Origin: Erythrobacter sp. KY5 | Lineage (GTDB): Bacteria > Pseudomonadota > Alphaproteobacteria > Sphingomonadales > Sphingomonadaceae | Direction: 5' to 3' | Assembly (NCBI RefSeq): GCF_003264115.1 | Contig: NZ_CP021912.1 | Location: 3,207,001-3,271,000, forward strand | Length of the DNA: 64,000 bases | Notes under the pieces: model-generated | Databases searched by the model: none | The model's input: the letters and a program-made list of their open reading frames with translations, nothing else | What the model was told of the DNA's origin: nothing | Translations under genes and position numbers: made by a program | In this document: positions 53,536 to 61,869 of the stretch, piece after piece | Numbering within the stretch: position 1 is the first letter of the stretch | Layout: every line of letters starts with the position of its first letter

Positions 53536-54449
53536 GCGAACGGGCAGTTCCACTCATGAAGGATCCCGCAGAAAAGCGGCTGCGCCAGATCATCACCCCC
53601 GAAGGGATCGCCTTGCCCATCCGGGTCGCGAGCCGTGGCAGCCGTTTCGGCGCTCTGGTGCTGGACTTCGCCATCCTCGTAGTCGGGATGATCGCTTTCT
53701 ATGCCCTGGTATTCTGGCTGGCGGGCGAATTGCTTGTCGGTTCGGCTTTCGGGGTAAACAACGGCGCATCCGAGGCGGTCAACATTGTCCTGATCATCTC
53801 GTTTTTCCTAGCCCGCTACGGCTACTTTCTCGCGTTCGAGCTGGGCCCGCGCGGGGCGACCTGGGGCAAGCGCGTACTCGGCATCAGAGTCGCGGCGCGC
53901 GGCGGAGGCAGGTTGACGCCCGAAGCCGTGGTCGCCCGAAACCTTCTGCGCGATATCGAGCTGTTCATGCCGCTCATCTTCCTGCTGATCGCGCCCGGCG
54001 GACAGGCGGGCAGCTTCGGGATTGCGGGCCTCGTCTGGTTCGCGACCTTCATGGCGTTCCCCTTCTTCAACAAGGATGCCCTTCGCGCAGGCGATATCAT
54101 CGCTGGCACCTGGGTGGTCGAGGCGCCCCGCGCGAAACTGGCCGAAGCGCTGTCAGTGGCCGGGAGCGCTGCAAACGGCGCAAGCGAAGTGACCGGCGCG
54201 CGCTACAACTTTGGCGAGGCGGAACTCTCGGTCTATGGCGAGCATGAATTGCAGGTGCTCGAACGCATGCTGCGCGACAATCAGGCGGAATCGCTCTCTG
54301 CCGCACACAGGGCGATCTGCACCAAGATCGGCTGGGATCCGGGCGCAGGCGATGAACGCGCTTTCCTTGAAGCCTTTTATGCGCGATTGCGGGCCAAGCT
54401 CGAAGGCGACATGCGCTTCGGCAAACGCAAGGCGGACAAGTTCTCATGA
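53532..54449 (+). CDS. RDD family membrane protein
   Basis: A 305-residue protein with an RDD domain: SRGSRFGALVLDFAILVVGMIAFYAL, then RGATWGKRVLGIRVAARGGGRLTPEAVVARNLLRDIE. Four membrane helices are likely. The C-terminal ~110 residues are soluble. Translation starts at GTG in a GTGA overlap with the preceding gene. RDD proteins are transporters or assembly factors; in this operon the role is unknown. Confidence 0.8.
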   Translation: MSERAVPLMKDPAEKRLRQIITPEGIALPIRVASRGSRFGALVLDFAILVVGMIAFYALVFWLAGELLVGSAFGVNNGASEAVNIVLIISFFLARYGYFLAFELGPRGATWGKRVLGIRVAARGGGRLTPEAVVARNLLRDIELFMPLIFLLIAPGGQAGSFGIAGLVWFATFMAFPFFNKDALRAGDIIAGTWVVEAPRAKLAEALSVAGSAANGASEVTGARYNFGEAELSVYGEHELQVLERMLRDNQAESLSAAHRAICTKIGWDPGAGDERAFLEAFYARLRAKLEGDMRFGKRKADKFS

Positions 54450-55432
54450 CGATACACAGGCGTCTTTTCATGATCGGTGCGCTCGGTGCGGGTCTGGCGG
54501 TGAGCGGTTGCGCATCGCGTCTTCCCGACATCACCCTGCCGCGCGGAACGCAGCTGCAATTCGGTCCCGACAACCGTTTCGAGGCCATGCTGAGGCAGAT
54601 CGAGGGCGAGGCTGACGGCACCTTGGGTGTCGAGCTGTTCGACGTATCGACCGGCCATTCGGTCGGCATCAATCGCGACCGCAAGTTCGGGCATTGCTCC
54701 TCGTTCAAACTGTCGCTTGCCGCAATGGTGCTTGCCTCGGACAGCCTTGGCATCGTCGATGCGGCGAGGCGTGTGATGTGGAGCGAGGACGATCTCATGT
54801 TCGTCTCGCCCTTCACCACGCAGCGCCTGACCCAAGGCGCGACCTTGCACGAACTGGCCGAAGCGACGCAGAAATATTCGGACAACACCGCCGCGAATAT
54901 CCTCCTTCGCGAATATGGCGGACCTCAGGCGCTGACCGCTTTCTGGAGCGGGATCGGCGACAATGTCAGCCGCCTCGACCGGTATGAGCCGCGCGTGAAC
55001 TACGTTCCTGTCACCGAATATCGCGACACCACCACTCCCGCTGCGATGGCGCGCACGGTGGCCGCGCTGGCGTTCGGTGGGGTGCTGCCGGATGCAGAGC
55101 GCGCATTGCTTCGCCAGTGGATGATCGACACCGAAACGGGCGCGCGCCGGGTCCGGGCAGGCCTGCACGAGGAGCTGGTGGGAGGCGACAAGACCGGCAC
55201 CTCGATCTGGCCGGGCATGGGCAGCCTTTACGTCGATATCGGCTTCGTCCAGCCGCCAGCCGACAAGAGCGGCGAGGATGAGAAGTGGAAGTCCGGTCCC
55301 TTCACCTTCGCGACCTATTTCCGCACGCGCACCGCCACTGACGGGATCGACCCCTCTGCCGAGGCGGCACTGGCGCGAGTAGGCGAAGTCTTGAGCGCCT
55401 TTGCGGAAAGGCCCGATTTCTGGCCGTTCTAG
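54446..55432 (+). CDS. Class A (serine) beta-lactamase-like lipoprotein
   Basis: A 328-residue protein with a lipoprotein signal (LAVSGC, lipidated Cys22). The class A motifs are present: SSFK at 85-88 (nucleophile Ser85), SDN at 145-147, the omega-loop YEPRVN with Glu181, and KTG at 249-251. In most class A enzymes the omega loop reads ExxLN, so Val for Leu is a small departure. It should be periplasmic and membrane-tethered. Its ATG overlaps the RDD stop as ATGA, making it the seventh gene of the MoxR operon. It may hydrolyse beta-lactams or act on an endogenous cell-wall substrate; neither is shown by sequence. Confidence 0.88.
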   Translation: MTIHRRLFMIGALGAGLAVSGCASRLPDITLPRGTQLQFGPDNRFEAMLRQIEGEADGTLGVELFDVSTGHSVGINRDRKFGHCSSFKLSLAAMVLASDSLGIVDAARRVMWSEDDLMFVSPFTTQRLTQGATLHELAEATQKYSDNTAANILLREYGGPQALTAFWSGIGDNVSRLDRYEPRVNYVPVTEYRDTTTPAAMARTVAALAFGGVLPDAERALLRQWMIDTETGARRVRAGLHEELVGGDKTGTSIWPGMGSLYVDIGFVQPPADKSGEDEKWKSGPFTFATYFRTRTATDGIDPSAEAALARVGEVLSAFAERPDFWPF

Positions 55433-55438
55433 CGGGCT

Positions 55439-56563
55439 TTAATGGTCCGGAGTGTGGCCTGACCCCGTATCCTCGCCGCCAAAGATCGCCACTTCGTTCA
55501 TCCCATCGCTGGTAGCGCGGCCGCGATACATGCCGGTTGTGTTGAAGCTGTAGAGCGCGTGGCCTTCCGGCGTGACGAGGATGATCCCGCCATCGCCGCC
55601 CAGTTCCTTGACCTCGGCCATGACTTCATCGGCGATGGACTGGTCGTGCGCGCGAACGGAATTGCTGAAAGCGTCACGCCAGCTCGCTAAAGCAGCGCCG
55701 GTTGGCGCATGTTCCGCGTGCATTTCACGGTGAATTCTAAGTCGGGTGCAAATCTCCTGCGCGACCCCGACGCGAATGAAGTATTCACCCCAACCGGTCG
55801 CAGAGAGCGCGCAGCTTCGGTTGTCCGCGTAAGTCCCCGCGCCAACTACGGGGGCATCGCCGATGCGGCCCCAGCGCTTGCCGGTCATGCCGCCGGTTGA
55901 CGTGCCAGCTGCGAGGTTGCCCTCCATGTCGAGTGCCACCGCACCCACCGTGCCGAATTTGTGATCGACATCGAGCGCGCTCATCGCATTCGCTTTCATC
56001 CGCTCAAGCGACTGTCGCCGTGCCTCGGTCGCGAACCATTCGGCAGGCGTAACCTCAAAACCGCGTTCGAGCGCGAACTGCTCCGCGCCTTCACCCATCA
56101 GGAAGACGTGCGGGCTGTCGGTGCGCACGCGGTCAGCGAGCAGGATCGGGTTGCGCACTGTGGTAACGCCGGTCACCGCGCCAGCGCTGCGGTCGCGTCC
56201 GTCCATGATCGAGGCGTCGAGCTCGTTCTCGCCCTCCCACGTGAACACCGCTCCGCGCCCTGCGTTGAACAGCGGATTGTCTTCCATCGGAATGATCGCC
56301 GCCTGGATCGCCTCCATCGCGCTGCCGCCTTCGGCAAGAATTTTAGCGCCTGCATCAAGCGCTTCCTGCAAGGCCGCTTCGTATTCGGCGCGGCGTTCGG
56401 GCGTCATGCTGTCGGGGCTGAGCGTGCCTGCGCCGCCATGGATCGCGATTGACCATTTGGGCGCCTGTGCATCCTCATGCGCCTCGGCAAAGGCGTGGGT
56501 GGGAGCAAGGGCGACGAGAGCCGCACTCGCGGCGACAAACAGAGCGTTCTTCATGGCTTGCAT
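55439..56563 (-). CDS. Periplasmic isoaspartyl peptidase/L-asparaginase (Ntn hydrolase)
   Basis: A 374-residue type 2 asparaginase precursor with a signal peptide (MKNALFVAASAALVALAPTHAFAEA). WSIAIHGGAGTLSPDSM opens the alpha subunit; autoproteolysis should occur before Thr in HKFGTVGAVALDMEGNLAAGTSTGGMTGKRWGRIGDAP, making that Thr the N-terminal nucleophile. It removes beta-aspartyl residues from peptides or hydrolyses asparagine. ATG at 56563 is chosen; alternatives at 56584 and 56554 change only the signal peptide. It diverges from an SDR gene and converges on the beta-lactamase gene. Confidence 0.88.
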   Translation of the reverse strand: MQAMKNALFVAASAALVALAPTHAFAEAHEDAQAPKWSIAIHGGAGTLSPDSMTPERRAEYEAALQEALDAGAKILAEGGSAMEAIQAAIIPMEDNPLFNAGRGAVFTWEGENELDASIMDGRDRSAGAVTGVTTVRNPILLADRVRTDSPHVFLMGEGAEQFALERGFEVTPAEWFATEARRQSLERMKANAMSALDVDHKFGTVGAVALDMEGNLAAGTSTGGMTGKRWGRIGDAPVVGAGTYADNRSCALSATGWGEYFIRVGVAQEICTRLRIHREMHAEHAPTGAALASWRDAFSNSVRAHDQSIADEVMAEVKELGGDGGIILVTPEGHALYSFNTTGMYRGRATSDGMNEVAIFGGEDTGSGHTPDH

Positions 56564-56614
56564 GGCTAGCCCAAACCTGCGCATCACACCAACATTAGAT
56601 TTGGGAGAAGCGAA

Positions 56615-57574
56615 TTGAGCGAGTTCGGTCACGACACCACCGCAGATCAAGTGCTCGAAGGCAAGGACCTGTCGGGCAAGACCGTCTTCATCACCGGAGG
56701 CAATTCGGGACTCGGGTTGGAGACAGGCCGGGCGATGGCGGCCAAGGGTGCTCACGTGATCCTTGCCGGGCGCGATCAGGCCAAGCTTGATGAAGCCGTC
56801 TCCGCGATCAAGGGCGATGTGCCGGACGCGCAGCTGGAGACGATCACCTGCGATCTCGCCTCGCTCGACAGCGTCCATGCAGCGGGTGCGGAGGCGAATG
56901 AACGTTTCGACAAGATCGACCTTCTTATCAACAATGCGGGCGTGATGGCCTGCCCCAAGATGCACACAGCCGACGGGTTCGAAATGCAGCTTGGCACCAA
57001 TCATCTGGGCCACTTTGCGCTGACAAAGCACCTCATGCCGCTGGTCGAGGCGGGCACGGGCACCAAGGGCAGTGGGCGGATCGTCAACCTGTCGAGCCGC
57101 GGCCATCACATCGCGCCGGTCGATCTCGATGATCCGAATTTCGAGAAAACCGAATACCAGCCGTTCCTCAGCTATGGCCGGTCAAAGACCGCCAACATTT
57201 TGTTCACCGTCGGCCTTGAAAAGCGCTTCGCTGACAAGGGTATCCACTCCTTTGCGGTGCATCCCGGCGGCATCCAGACCAACCTCGGCCGACACATGTC
57301 GGAGGAAGAAACCGAAGCACTGGTTGAGCGCATCAAGACCAACGACCCGAACTACGAATGGAAGACGATCCCGCAGGGCGCGGCGACGCAGACGTGGGCT
57401 GCAACTGCCGAGGAGCTTGAAGGCAAGGGCGGGCTCTATTGTGAGGATTGCCATGTCGCTGAAGTCGACGATACATCGTCGAATGGCGGGGTTCGCACCT
57501 ACGCGCTCGACACCGCAGTCGCGGAAAAACTTTGGGCGATGTCCGAAGAGATGACCGGCGTAACCTTCGCCTGA
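56615..57574 (+). CDS. Short-chain dehydrogenase/reductase (retinol dehydrogenase-like)
   Basis: A 319-residue classical SDR: TGGNSGLGLETGRAMA (cofactor loop), NNAGVMA, the catalytic serine in NLSSRGHH, YGRSKTAN (Tyr and Lys) and HPGGIQTNLGR. Length and the N-terminal ~20-residue lead match the retinol-dehydrogenase/WWOX-like group, with NADP(H) likely. It starts at TTG with GGGAGAAG upstream. The substrate is unknown. Its stop lies one base from the convergent esterase gene. Confidence 0.85.
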   Translation: MSEFGHDTTADQVLEGKDLSGKTVFITGGNSGLGLETGRAMAAKGAHVILAGRDQAKLDEAVSAIKGDVPDAQLETITCDLASLDSVHAAGAEANERFDKIDLLINNAGVMACPKMHTADGFEMQLGTNHLGHFALTKHLMPLVEAGTGTKGSGRIVNLSSRGHHIAPVDLDDPNFEKTEYQPFLSYGRSKTANILFTVGLEKRFADKGIHSFAVHPGGIQTNLGRHMSEEETEALVERIKTNDPNYEWKTIPQGAATQTWAATAEELEGKGGLYCEDCHVAEVDDTSSNGGVRTYALDTAVAEKLWAMSEEMTGVTFA

Positions 57575-57575
57575 C

Positions 57576-58514
57576 CTATTCCTCGATAAAGTCCTTCAGC
57601 AGCGCCAGCGTGTCCTTCGCCTCGCGCGTGGGGACGATTGCCATGAAGACGTGCGGCGCTGCCTCGTATTCGTAGAGCTTTGCATCGATACCCGCATCGC
57701 GCAGCTTGCTGGTGAAGGTACGGCTGTCGATGATGAAAAGGTCGTGCCGCCCAGTCCAGATGCGCGTCGGCGGCAGCTGTGCGAGGTCCTCTTTTGACGC
57801 GTAGAGCGGGCTGCATTCAGCGCTGCCCGGATCGCGTGTCCCGGCGAACATCTTCCCGCATGATCGCAAGGTGCCGATCTTGAGCATGATGTCGTGCGGC
57901 TCGACCGCTTCGATTGCCGGGTCGGCCATCGTCACGTCGAGCCAAGGTGCAAACAGCGCAAGCTTGCCCGGCTGCGGCCCGTCGGCTTTGGCCAGCCGCA
58001 ATGCGAGGCTCAAAGCCATATGTCCGCCCGCGCTGTCCCCGTTGAGGATGATCTTGGCCGGATCGTGATCCTCTGCAAGCTTGGCAAACGTCGCATCGGC
58101 GACAGCATCCTGCGCTTCCCACGAATTTTCAGGTACCACCGGATAAAGCGGCACGGTGACGCTGATCCCGCATATATCAACCATCGCCTCGATCAGCGGC
58201 CAGTGCTCCTTGAACATCGGCAACACAAAACCGCCGCCGTGGAAGTAGAGCATGTGCCACTCGCCCGGCCCGGACTTGGGGTGGACCGTGACAACCGGAT
58301 TGTTCGCAGCGGTCCAGTGGATCACATTGTGCTTTTGCTTCAACTGGGCAGGCATCGACGCGTCGTTGGGAAGCGGGCGCTTCGCCATGTAGTCCTCGAA
58401 CGCGTCAGCGATGTGCGGGAAGACCGGCTTGCGCTTCGCCATCAGCCATTTGATCGCGCGCATCAGGAAGCTGGGCCTGGCGCTGCGCAGTTCGATGGAT
58501 GTGTCGGTCAGCAT
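57576..58514 (-). CDS. Alpha/beta hydrolase, hormone-sensitive lipase-type
   Basis: A 312-residue esterase. The oxyanion-hole motif is YFHGGGFVLP near residue 95, the nucleophile elbow NGDSAGGHMAL near 167, the acid in GRHDLFIID near 255 and the base in APHVFMA near 285. These place it in family IV (HSL) esterases. ATG at 58514 has a GGAGAG directly upstream. It is soluble and without a signal peptide; the substrate is unknown. Confidence 0.87.
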   Translation of the reverse strand: MLTDTSIELRSARPSFLMRAIKWLMAKRKPVFPHIADAFEDYMAKRPLPNDASMPAQLKQKHNVIHWTAANNPVVTVHPKSGPGEWHMLYFHGGGFVLPMFKEHWPLIEAMVDICGISVTVPLYPVVPENSWEAQDAVADATFAKLAEDHDPAKIILNGDSAGGHMALSLALRLAKADGPQPGKLALFAPWLDVTMADPAIEAVEPHDIMLKIGTLRSCGKMFAGTRDPGSAECSPLYASKEDLAQLPPTRIWTGRHDLFIIDSRTFTSKLRDAGIDAKLYEYEAAPHVFMAIVPTREAKDTLALLKDFIEE

Positions 58515-58559
58515 GTCTCTCTCCTCAGGCGCAAGAGAGTGCCGCACGCTGACCGCGTG

Positions 58560-59357
58560 TCAAGCAACCGGGCGGCCAATCCCGGTGATGAGCCCTTCCT
58601 GAAGCCAGCGCCCAAGCATCGTGCCTGCACGCATCGCGGCGGTCTGAACGCCTTCTTGTGTGGGGTCAATATCGCCAAGCAGCGCGGCAATGAGGTCGCC
58701 GTAACTCGCCCCGCCCTGCATCGCGGCGATGGCGTCTGCATGGTCGCTTTCGGCAAGGATGAAGGTGGGCCGGTCACCCTCGCGCCAGACGATGCAGGCT
58801 TGCGGGTCGGCGAGCCTGATTTCCGGGCGGTCGCCGCTGTCGCCTGATAGCGCGCGCCACATGGTCTCAAGGTCATAATCAACGAGCCGGACGGTGCTGC
58901 GCGGTTGGAAAGTCAGCGTGAGCGCGCCCCAGTCCTCATCGCCGAACCCCGCGCTCGCCTTGGCAAAGGCTTCGGTGGTGACAGGCTCGCTGTCAGGCGC
59001 GGTGCCGACTTCCATCATGGTCCATTCGAGCCATGCGAGTTCGGCGACTTCGGGGTTCTGGGCGAACAATTCAGCACAGGTGGCGTCAAAGCCTGCCCCT
59101 GCCTCGTCAATAGTCCAGCCAGCCGGGGGGTGCTTTATCGCGTGATGCATGGCGACCTGTTTGAACGGTCCCTCGCCCACATAGGCCCGCGTGCGCTCGA
59201 AGGTTTCTTCAAGCGCGCCCATCAGCGCAGAGCGATAGTTGCCGCGATAGACCGCCATGCCCGCCGCCTGCCGGTTGCCCCAGCCTTCGGGGAGCGCGGC
59301 GCGGTCATCGAGGATCGCTTTGAGGAATGCCTCCTGCCGGTCAGCCAGATCGGTCAT
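58560..59357 (-). CDS. bufC: DUF2063 protein, bufferin maturation partner (BufC-like)
   Basis: A 265-residue DUF2063 (HvfC-type) protein: LADRQEAFLKAILDD, then MAVYRGNYRSALMGALEETFERTRAYVGEGPFKQVAMHHA and an extended C-terminal domain. In bufferin and methanobactin-like systems it assists the MNIO enzyme in modifying cysteine residues of the precursor. Its ATG overlaps the bufB stop (ATGA), so the two enzymes are translationally coupled. It is expected in the cytoplasm. Confidence 0.83.
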   Translation of the reverse strand: MTDLADRQEAFLKAILDDRAALPEGWGNRQAAGMAVYRGNYRSALMGALEETFERTRAYVGEGPFKQVAMHHAIKHPPAGWTIDEAGAGFDATCAELFAQNPEVAELAWLEWTMMEVGTAPDSEPVTTEAFAKASAGFGDEDWGALTLTFQPRSTVRLVDYDLETMWRALSGDSGDRPEIRLADPQACIVWREGDRPTFILAESDHADAIAAMQGGASYGDLIAALLGDIDPTQEGVQTAAMRAGTMLGRWLQEGLITGIGRPVA

Positions 59358-60226
59358 GCCGGGACGAGTGCCTCGCGCGCAATCCCGCGCGCTCGGTCGA
59401 GTTCGGTCAGCAGGTCGGCCAAGGGCGGGATATTGCCGTCGCGTTCGATCATGGTGGCAACCGGCTGCGGCAGCATGGCGATGGCTTTTGCGTAAAGGTC
59501 CCACACGCCATCGGCGACCTCGCGGTCATGGGTGTCGATGATGATGTCGCGTTCCTCGGTGGCCGGATCATGCCCCGCAAGATGGATTTGGCGCACCCGG
59601 TCTAGCGGCAGTCCGGCGAGGTATTCCTCAGCCGAAAAGCCATGATTGCGCGCGCTCACATAGATATTGTTGACGTCGAGCAGCAGGTAGCACCCGGTTC
59701 GCCGTGTCATCTCAGTCAGAAATTCCCACTCGGTAAGTTCATCCTCCGGGAAAGTGAGGTAGCTCGACGGGTTCTCGAACAGCATCGCGCGGCCCAGCGC
59801 GTCTTGCGCCCGGTCGATATTGGCGCAGACCGCAGAAAGCGCTTCCTCGGTCAGCGGCATCGGCAAGAGGTCGTGCGAATTGTGCGCGCTCGTGCGGGTC
59901 CAGCACAGGTGGTCCGAAACCCACAAGGGGTCGATCCGCTGCTCCAGCCGCCTGAGGGTCGCAAGGTATTCCTCATCCAGCCCGCGCGCCGAACCGATCG
60001 ACATCGAAACGCCGTGCAGGATCACCGGCAGCCGCTCGCGCACCTGTTCCAGCACGCGCAGCTGGCGTCCGCCTTCGACCATGTAGTTTTCGGAAATGAC
60101 CTCGACAAAATCGACCGGCACGTCGTTTTCGTACCCGGGGCCTCCCAGAAAGTCGTCGTAATGTGTGCGCCTGAGGCCAAGGCCGAAGCCGCCGAAGGGC
60201 GCGATAGGGTCGTGGCTGGTGGGCAT
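59354..60226 (-). CDS. bufB: DUF692 multinuclear iron oxygenase (BufB-like)
   Basis: A 290-residue MNIO (DUF692) enzyme with a TIM-barrel pattern of metal-ligand segments: FGLGLRRTHYDDF, HGVSMSIGS, SDHLCWT, ENPSSYL, DVNNIYVS, HLAGHD and DTHDREV. MNIOs oxidise cysteines in RiPP precursors; for bufferins the product reported is a thiooxazole. The start at 60226 (MPTSHDP) is set by AAGGAGGA five bases upstream; an ATG at 60247 is less likely. It diverges from the precursor gene bufA and is coupled to bufC. Confidence 0.88.
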   Translation of the reverse strand: MPTSHDPIAPFGGFGLGLRRTHYDDFLGGPGYENDVPVDFVEVISENYMVEGGRQLRVLEQVRERLPVILHGVSMSIGSARGLDEEYLATLRRLEQRIDPLWVSDHLCWTRTSAHNSHDLLPMPLTEEALSAVCANIDRAQDALGRAMLFENPSSYLTFPEDELTEWEFLTEMTRRTGCYLLLDVNNIYVSARNHGFSAEEYLAGLPLDRVRQIHLAGHDPATEERDIIIDTHDREVADGVWDLYAKAIAMLPQPVATMIERDGNIPPLADLLTELDRARGIAREALVPA

Positions 60227-60270
60227 GACATCCTCCTTAGCAGACAATTCGTGCTGCCGTCGCCTCCCGG

Positions 60271-60296
60271 TTCGCTGGCATTCGCGCCATTGTTAC
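60271..60296 (-). promoter_or_regulatory. SigF-type promoter of the bufBC transcript
   Basis: On the minus strand GTAACA is followed by exactly 16 bases and CGAA. This matches the SigF consensus known from Caulobacter (GTAACC-N16-CGAA) with one mismatch. The ATG of bufB lies about 45 bases downstream. Confidence 0.75.
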
Positions 60297-60315
60297 ACTC
60301 CTTAATAGAGGGGCG

Positions 60316-60352
60316 GGTTCGCGAATGCTCAAATCCAGTTTTTTTGCGAACC
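60316..60352. repeat. Inverted repeat between the two SigF-type promoters
   Basis: GGTTCGC (60316-60322) and GCGAACC (60346-60352) form 7-base arms around 23 bases that include a TTCGCGAA palindrome and an AT-rich run. It sits just upstream of the bufA -35 box and could be an extra regulatory element or chance symmetry. Confidence 0.35.
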
Positions 60353-60354
60353 TT

Positions 60355-60380
60355 GTAACCGCCCACCGGGCCAGCGCGAA
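60355..60380 (+). promoter_or_regulatory. SigF-type promoter of the bufA-doxX-sigF-nrsF transcript
   Basis: GTAACC is followed by exactly 16 bases and CGAA, a perfect match to the SigF consensus known from Caulobacter. The bufA ATG lies 60 bases downstream, with GGAG close to the start. The downstream sigF implies positive autoregulation. Confidence 0.82.
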
Positions 60381-60439
60381 TGACAGGGCAGTCCCGCAAG
60401 ATCGCGGTACGCTAGTTTAGTAGAGTTTGGAGAATTGCC

Positions 60440-60721
60440 ATGAACAAGAAATCGATCACCGCCCTCGCCGGTCTCGCCCTTACCGCCGGGATCACCGCCG
60501 GTCTTGCCACCACCCCGGTCGCTGCACAGGGCGCCAAGGAAAAATGCTACGGCGTTGCGCTTGCAGGCAAGAATGACTGCGCCGCAGGTCCGGGCACCAG
60601 CTGCGCCGGAACCTCGACCCGCGATTACCAGGGCAATGCCTGGGTCTATGTCGACAAGGGCACCTGCACCACCATCGAGACGCCCAAGGGCAAAGGCTCG
60701 CTGACCCCGATTGATCGTTAA
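60440..60721 (+). CDS. bufA: Bufferin precursor (DUF2282), BufA-like
   Basis: A 93-residue DUF2282 protein with a Sec-type signal peptide ([29 protein letters not shown]). The mature part has four cysteines at 36, 47, 55 and 76 in the family pattern [32 protein letters not shown] and KGTC. Bufferins are MNIO-modified, exported RiPPs that bind copper in the periplasm. It is the first gene after the perfect SigF-type promoter and lies divergent from the maturation genes bufBC. Its metal was not determined here. Confidence 0.9.
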   Translation: MNKKSITALAGLALTAGITAGLATTPVAAQGAKEKCYGVALAGKNDCAAGPGTSCAGTSTRDYQGNAWVYVDKGTCTTIETPKGKGSLTPIDR

Positions 60722-60808
60722 CCCCCGCGGCTTGGCCACATACAAACTGATCAGGCGGCCGTTCAGGCAAATTTCGGTCGCCTGCTCAGGTTTCAGGAGG
60801 ACATAATC

Positions 60809-61306
60809 ATGAACAGCATCACATCAGCATGGAACCGATTGACCGGCGCCCTTTCGGGCACGTTCGTCGAAAGCTTCGCGCTTCTCATGAGCCGCGTTGC
60901 GCTCGCCGGGATTTTCTGGCGGTCCTATCAAACCAAGGTCGTTGAAGGCAGCCTGCTGCAAATCGACGAGACGCAATACTTCATCTTTGCCAACGAGTTC
61001 ACCGGCCTGCCGATCTCCCCCGATCTCGCCGTGCCGCTGACCGTTTATGCAGAATTCGCGTTCCCGATCCTGCTCCTGATTGGTCTTGCCAGCCGCTTTT
61101 CCGCTGCTGCGCTTGCCGTGATGGCGCTGGTCATCCAGATTTTCGTGTTCCCGACCTGGGCGCACTTCTTCGGATGGGATCTGACCGTTCTGGCGCTTGC
61201 AGCCATCATCATCAGCCGTGGCCCCGGCCTCTTCTCGCTCGATGCCCTGATCGGCCGGTTTACCGGCACGCAAAAATCGGGTGGCGCGGAGCCCCGTCTG
61301 GCCTAA
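60809..61306 (+). CDS. DoxX family membrane protein (BufD-like)
   Basis: A 165-residue membrane protein with four predicted helices in the DoxX pattern: FALLMSRVALAGIFWRSYQTKV, then TVYAEFAFPILLLIGLASRFSAAALAVMALVIQIFVFP. DoxX proteins regularly accompany DUF2282/DUF692/DUF2063 genes, but their exact role is open. It follows bufA in the sigF transcript, with an AGGAGG SD. Confidence 0.83.
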   Translation: MNSITSAWNRLTGALSGTFVESFALLMSRVALAGIFWRSYQTKVVEGSLLQIDETQYFIFANEFTGLPISPDLAVPLTVYAEFAFPILLLIGLASRFSAAALAVMALVIQIFVFPTWAHFFGWDLTVLALAAIIISRGPGLFSLDALIGRFTGTQKSGGAEPRLA

Positions 61307-61337
61307 GGTCCCTCGCGGACTTTGGGAGGGGATCGCC

Positions 61338-61868
61338 ATGGTTGCCGATGAACCAACATTCGCCCGCCTCATGGTGGCAGCGCAGGACGGCGACAAGGCC
61401 GCAACCAACGTGCTGCTTACCGAGGTGGGCGTATGGCTCGATCGTTACTTCAAACGCCGGGTCCCGCCGCATTCGATCGACGACCTCGTTCAGGATGTAT
61501 TGATCGCGTTCTACACCAAGCGCGCGACCTGGGACCCGTCACGCCCCTTCCTGCCGTGGCTTGCAGCCATTGCGCGCTATCGCTGGGTCGATCACCTGCG
61601 CAAGGTCTACAAGCACGATGCGAAGGAACTGTTCGAAGACGACGCGGTAGAAGACAGCGAGGAAGAAGTGGTCCTCGCCCGCGTCAGCCTCGACCGTCTG
61701 TTCGGCCAGCTTCCCGACAAGCAGGCCGAAGCGATCGAACTGGTCAAGATAAGCGGCCTGTCGATCCGCGAAGCCGCCGAAAAAACCGGGCAGAGCGAAA
61801 GCCTGGTGAAAGTGAATATCCATCGCGGCCTCAAGAAACTGGCCGCCTTGGTCGAGAAAGCCGATTGA
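61338..61868 (+). CDS. sigF: ECF sigma factor SigF-like
   Basis: A 176-residue ECF sigma factor. Region 2 is near residues 20-90 (HSIDDLVQDVLIAFYTKRATWDPSRPFLPWLAAIARYRWVDHLRK) and region 4 near 115-165 (LPDKQAEAIELVKISGLSIREAAEKTGQSESLVKVNIHRGLKKL). It is followed one base later by a DUF1109 anti-sigma gene, and the locus has two SigF-consensus promoters. ATG at 61338 has GGGAGGGG upstream. It is expected to be freed by the signal sensed by NrsF, probably metal or oxidative stress. Confidence 0.9.
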   Translation: MVADEPTFARLMVAAQDGDKAATNVLLTEVGVWLDRYFKRRVPPHSIDDLVQDVLIAFYTKRATWDPSRPFLPWLAAIARYRWVDHLRKVYKHDAKELFEDDAVEDSEEEVVLARVSLDRLFGQLPDKQAEAIELVKISGLSIREAAEKTGQSESLVKVNIHRGLKKLAALVEKAD

Positions 61869-61869
61869 A

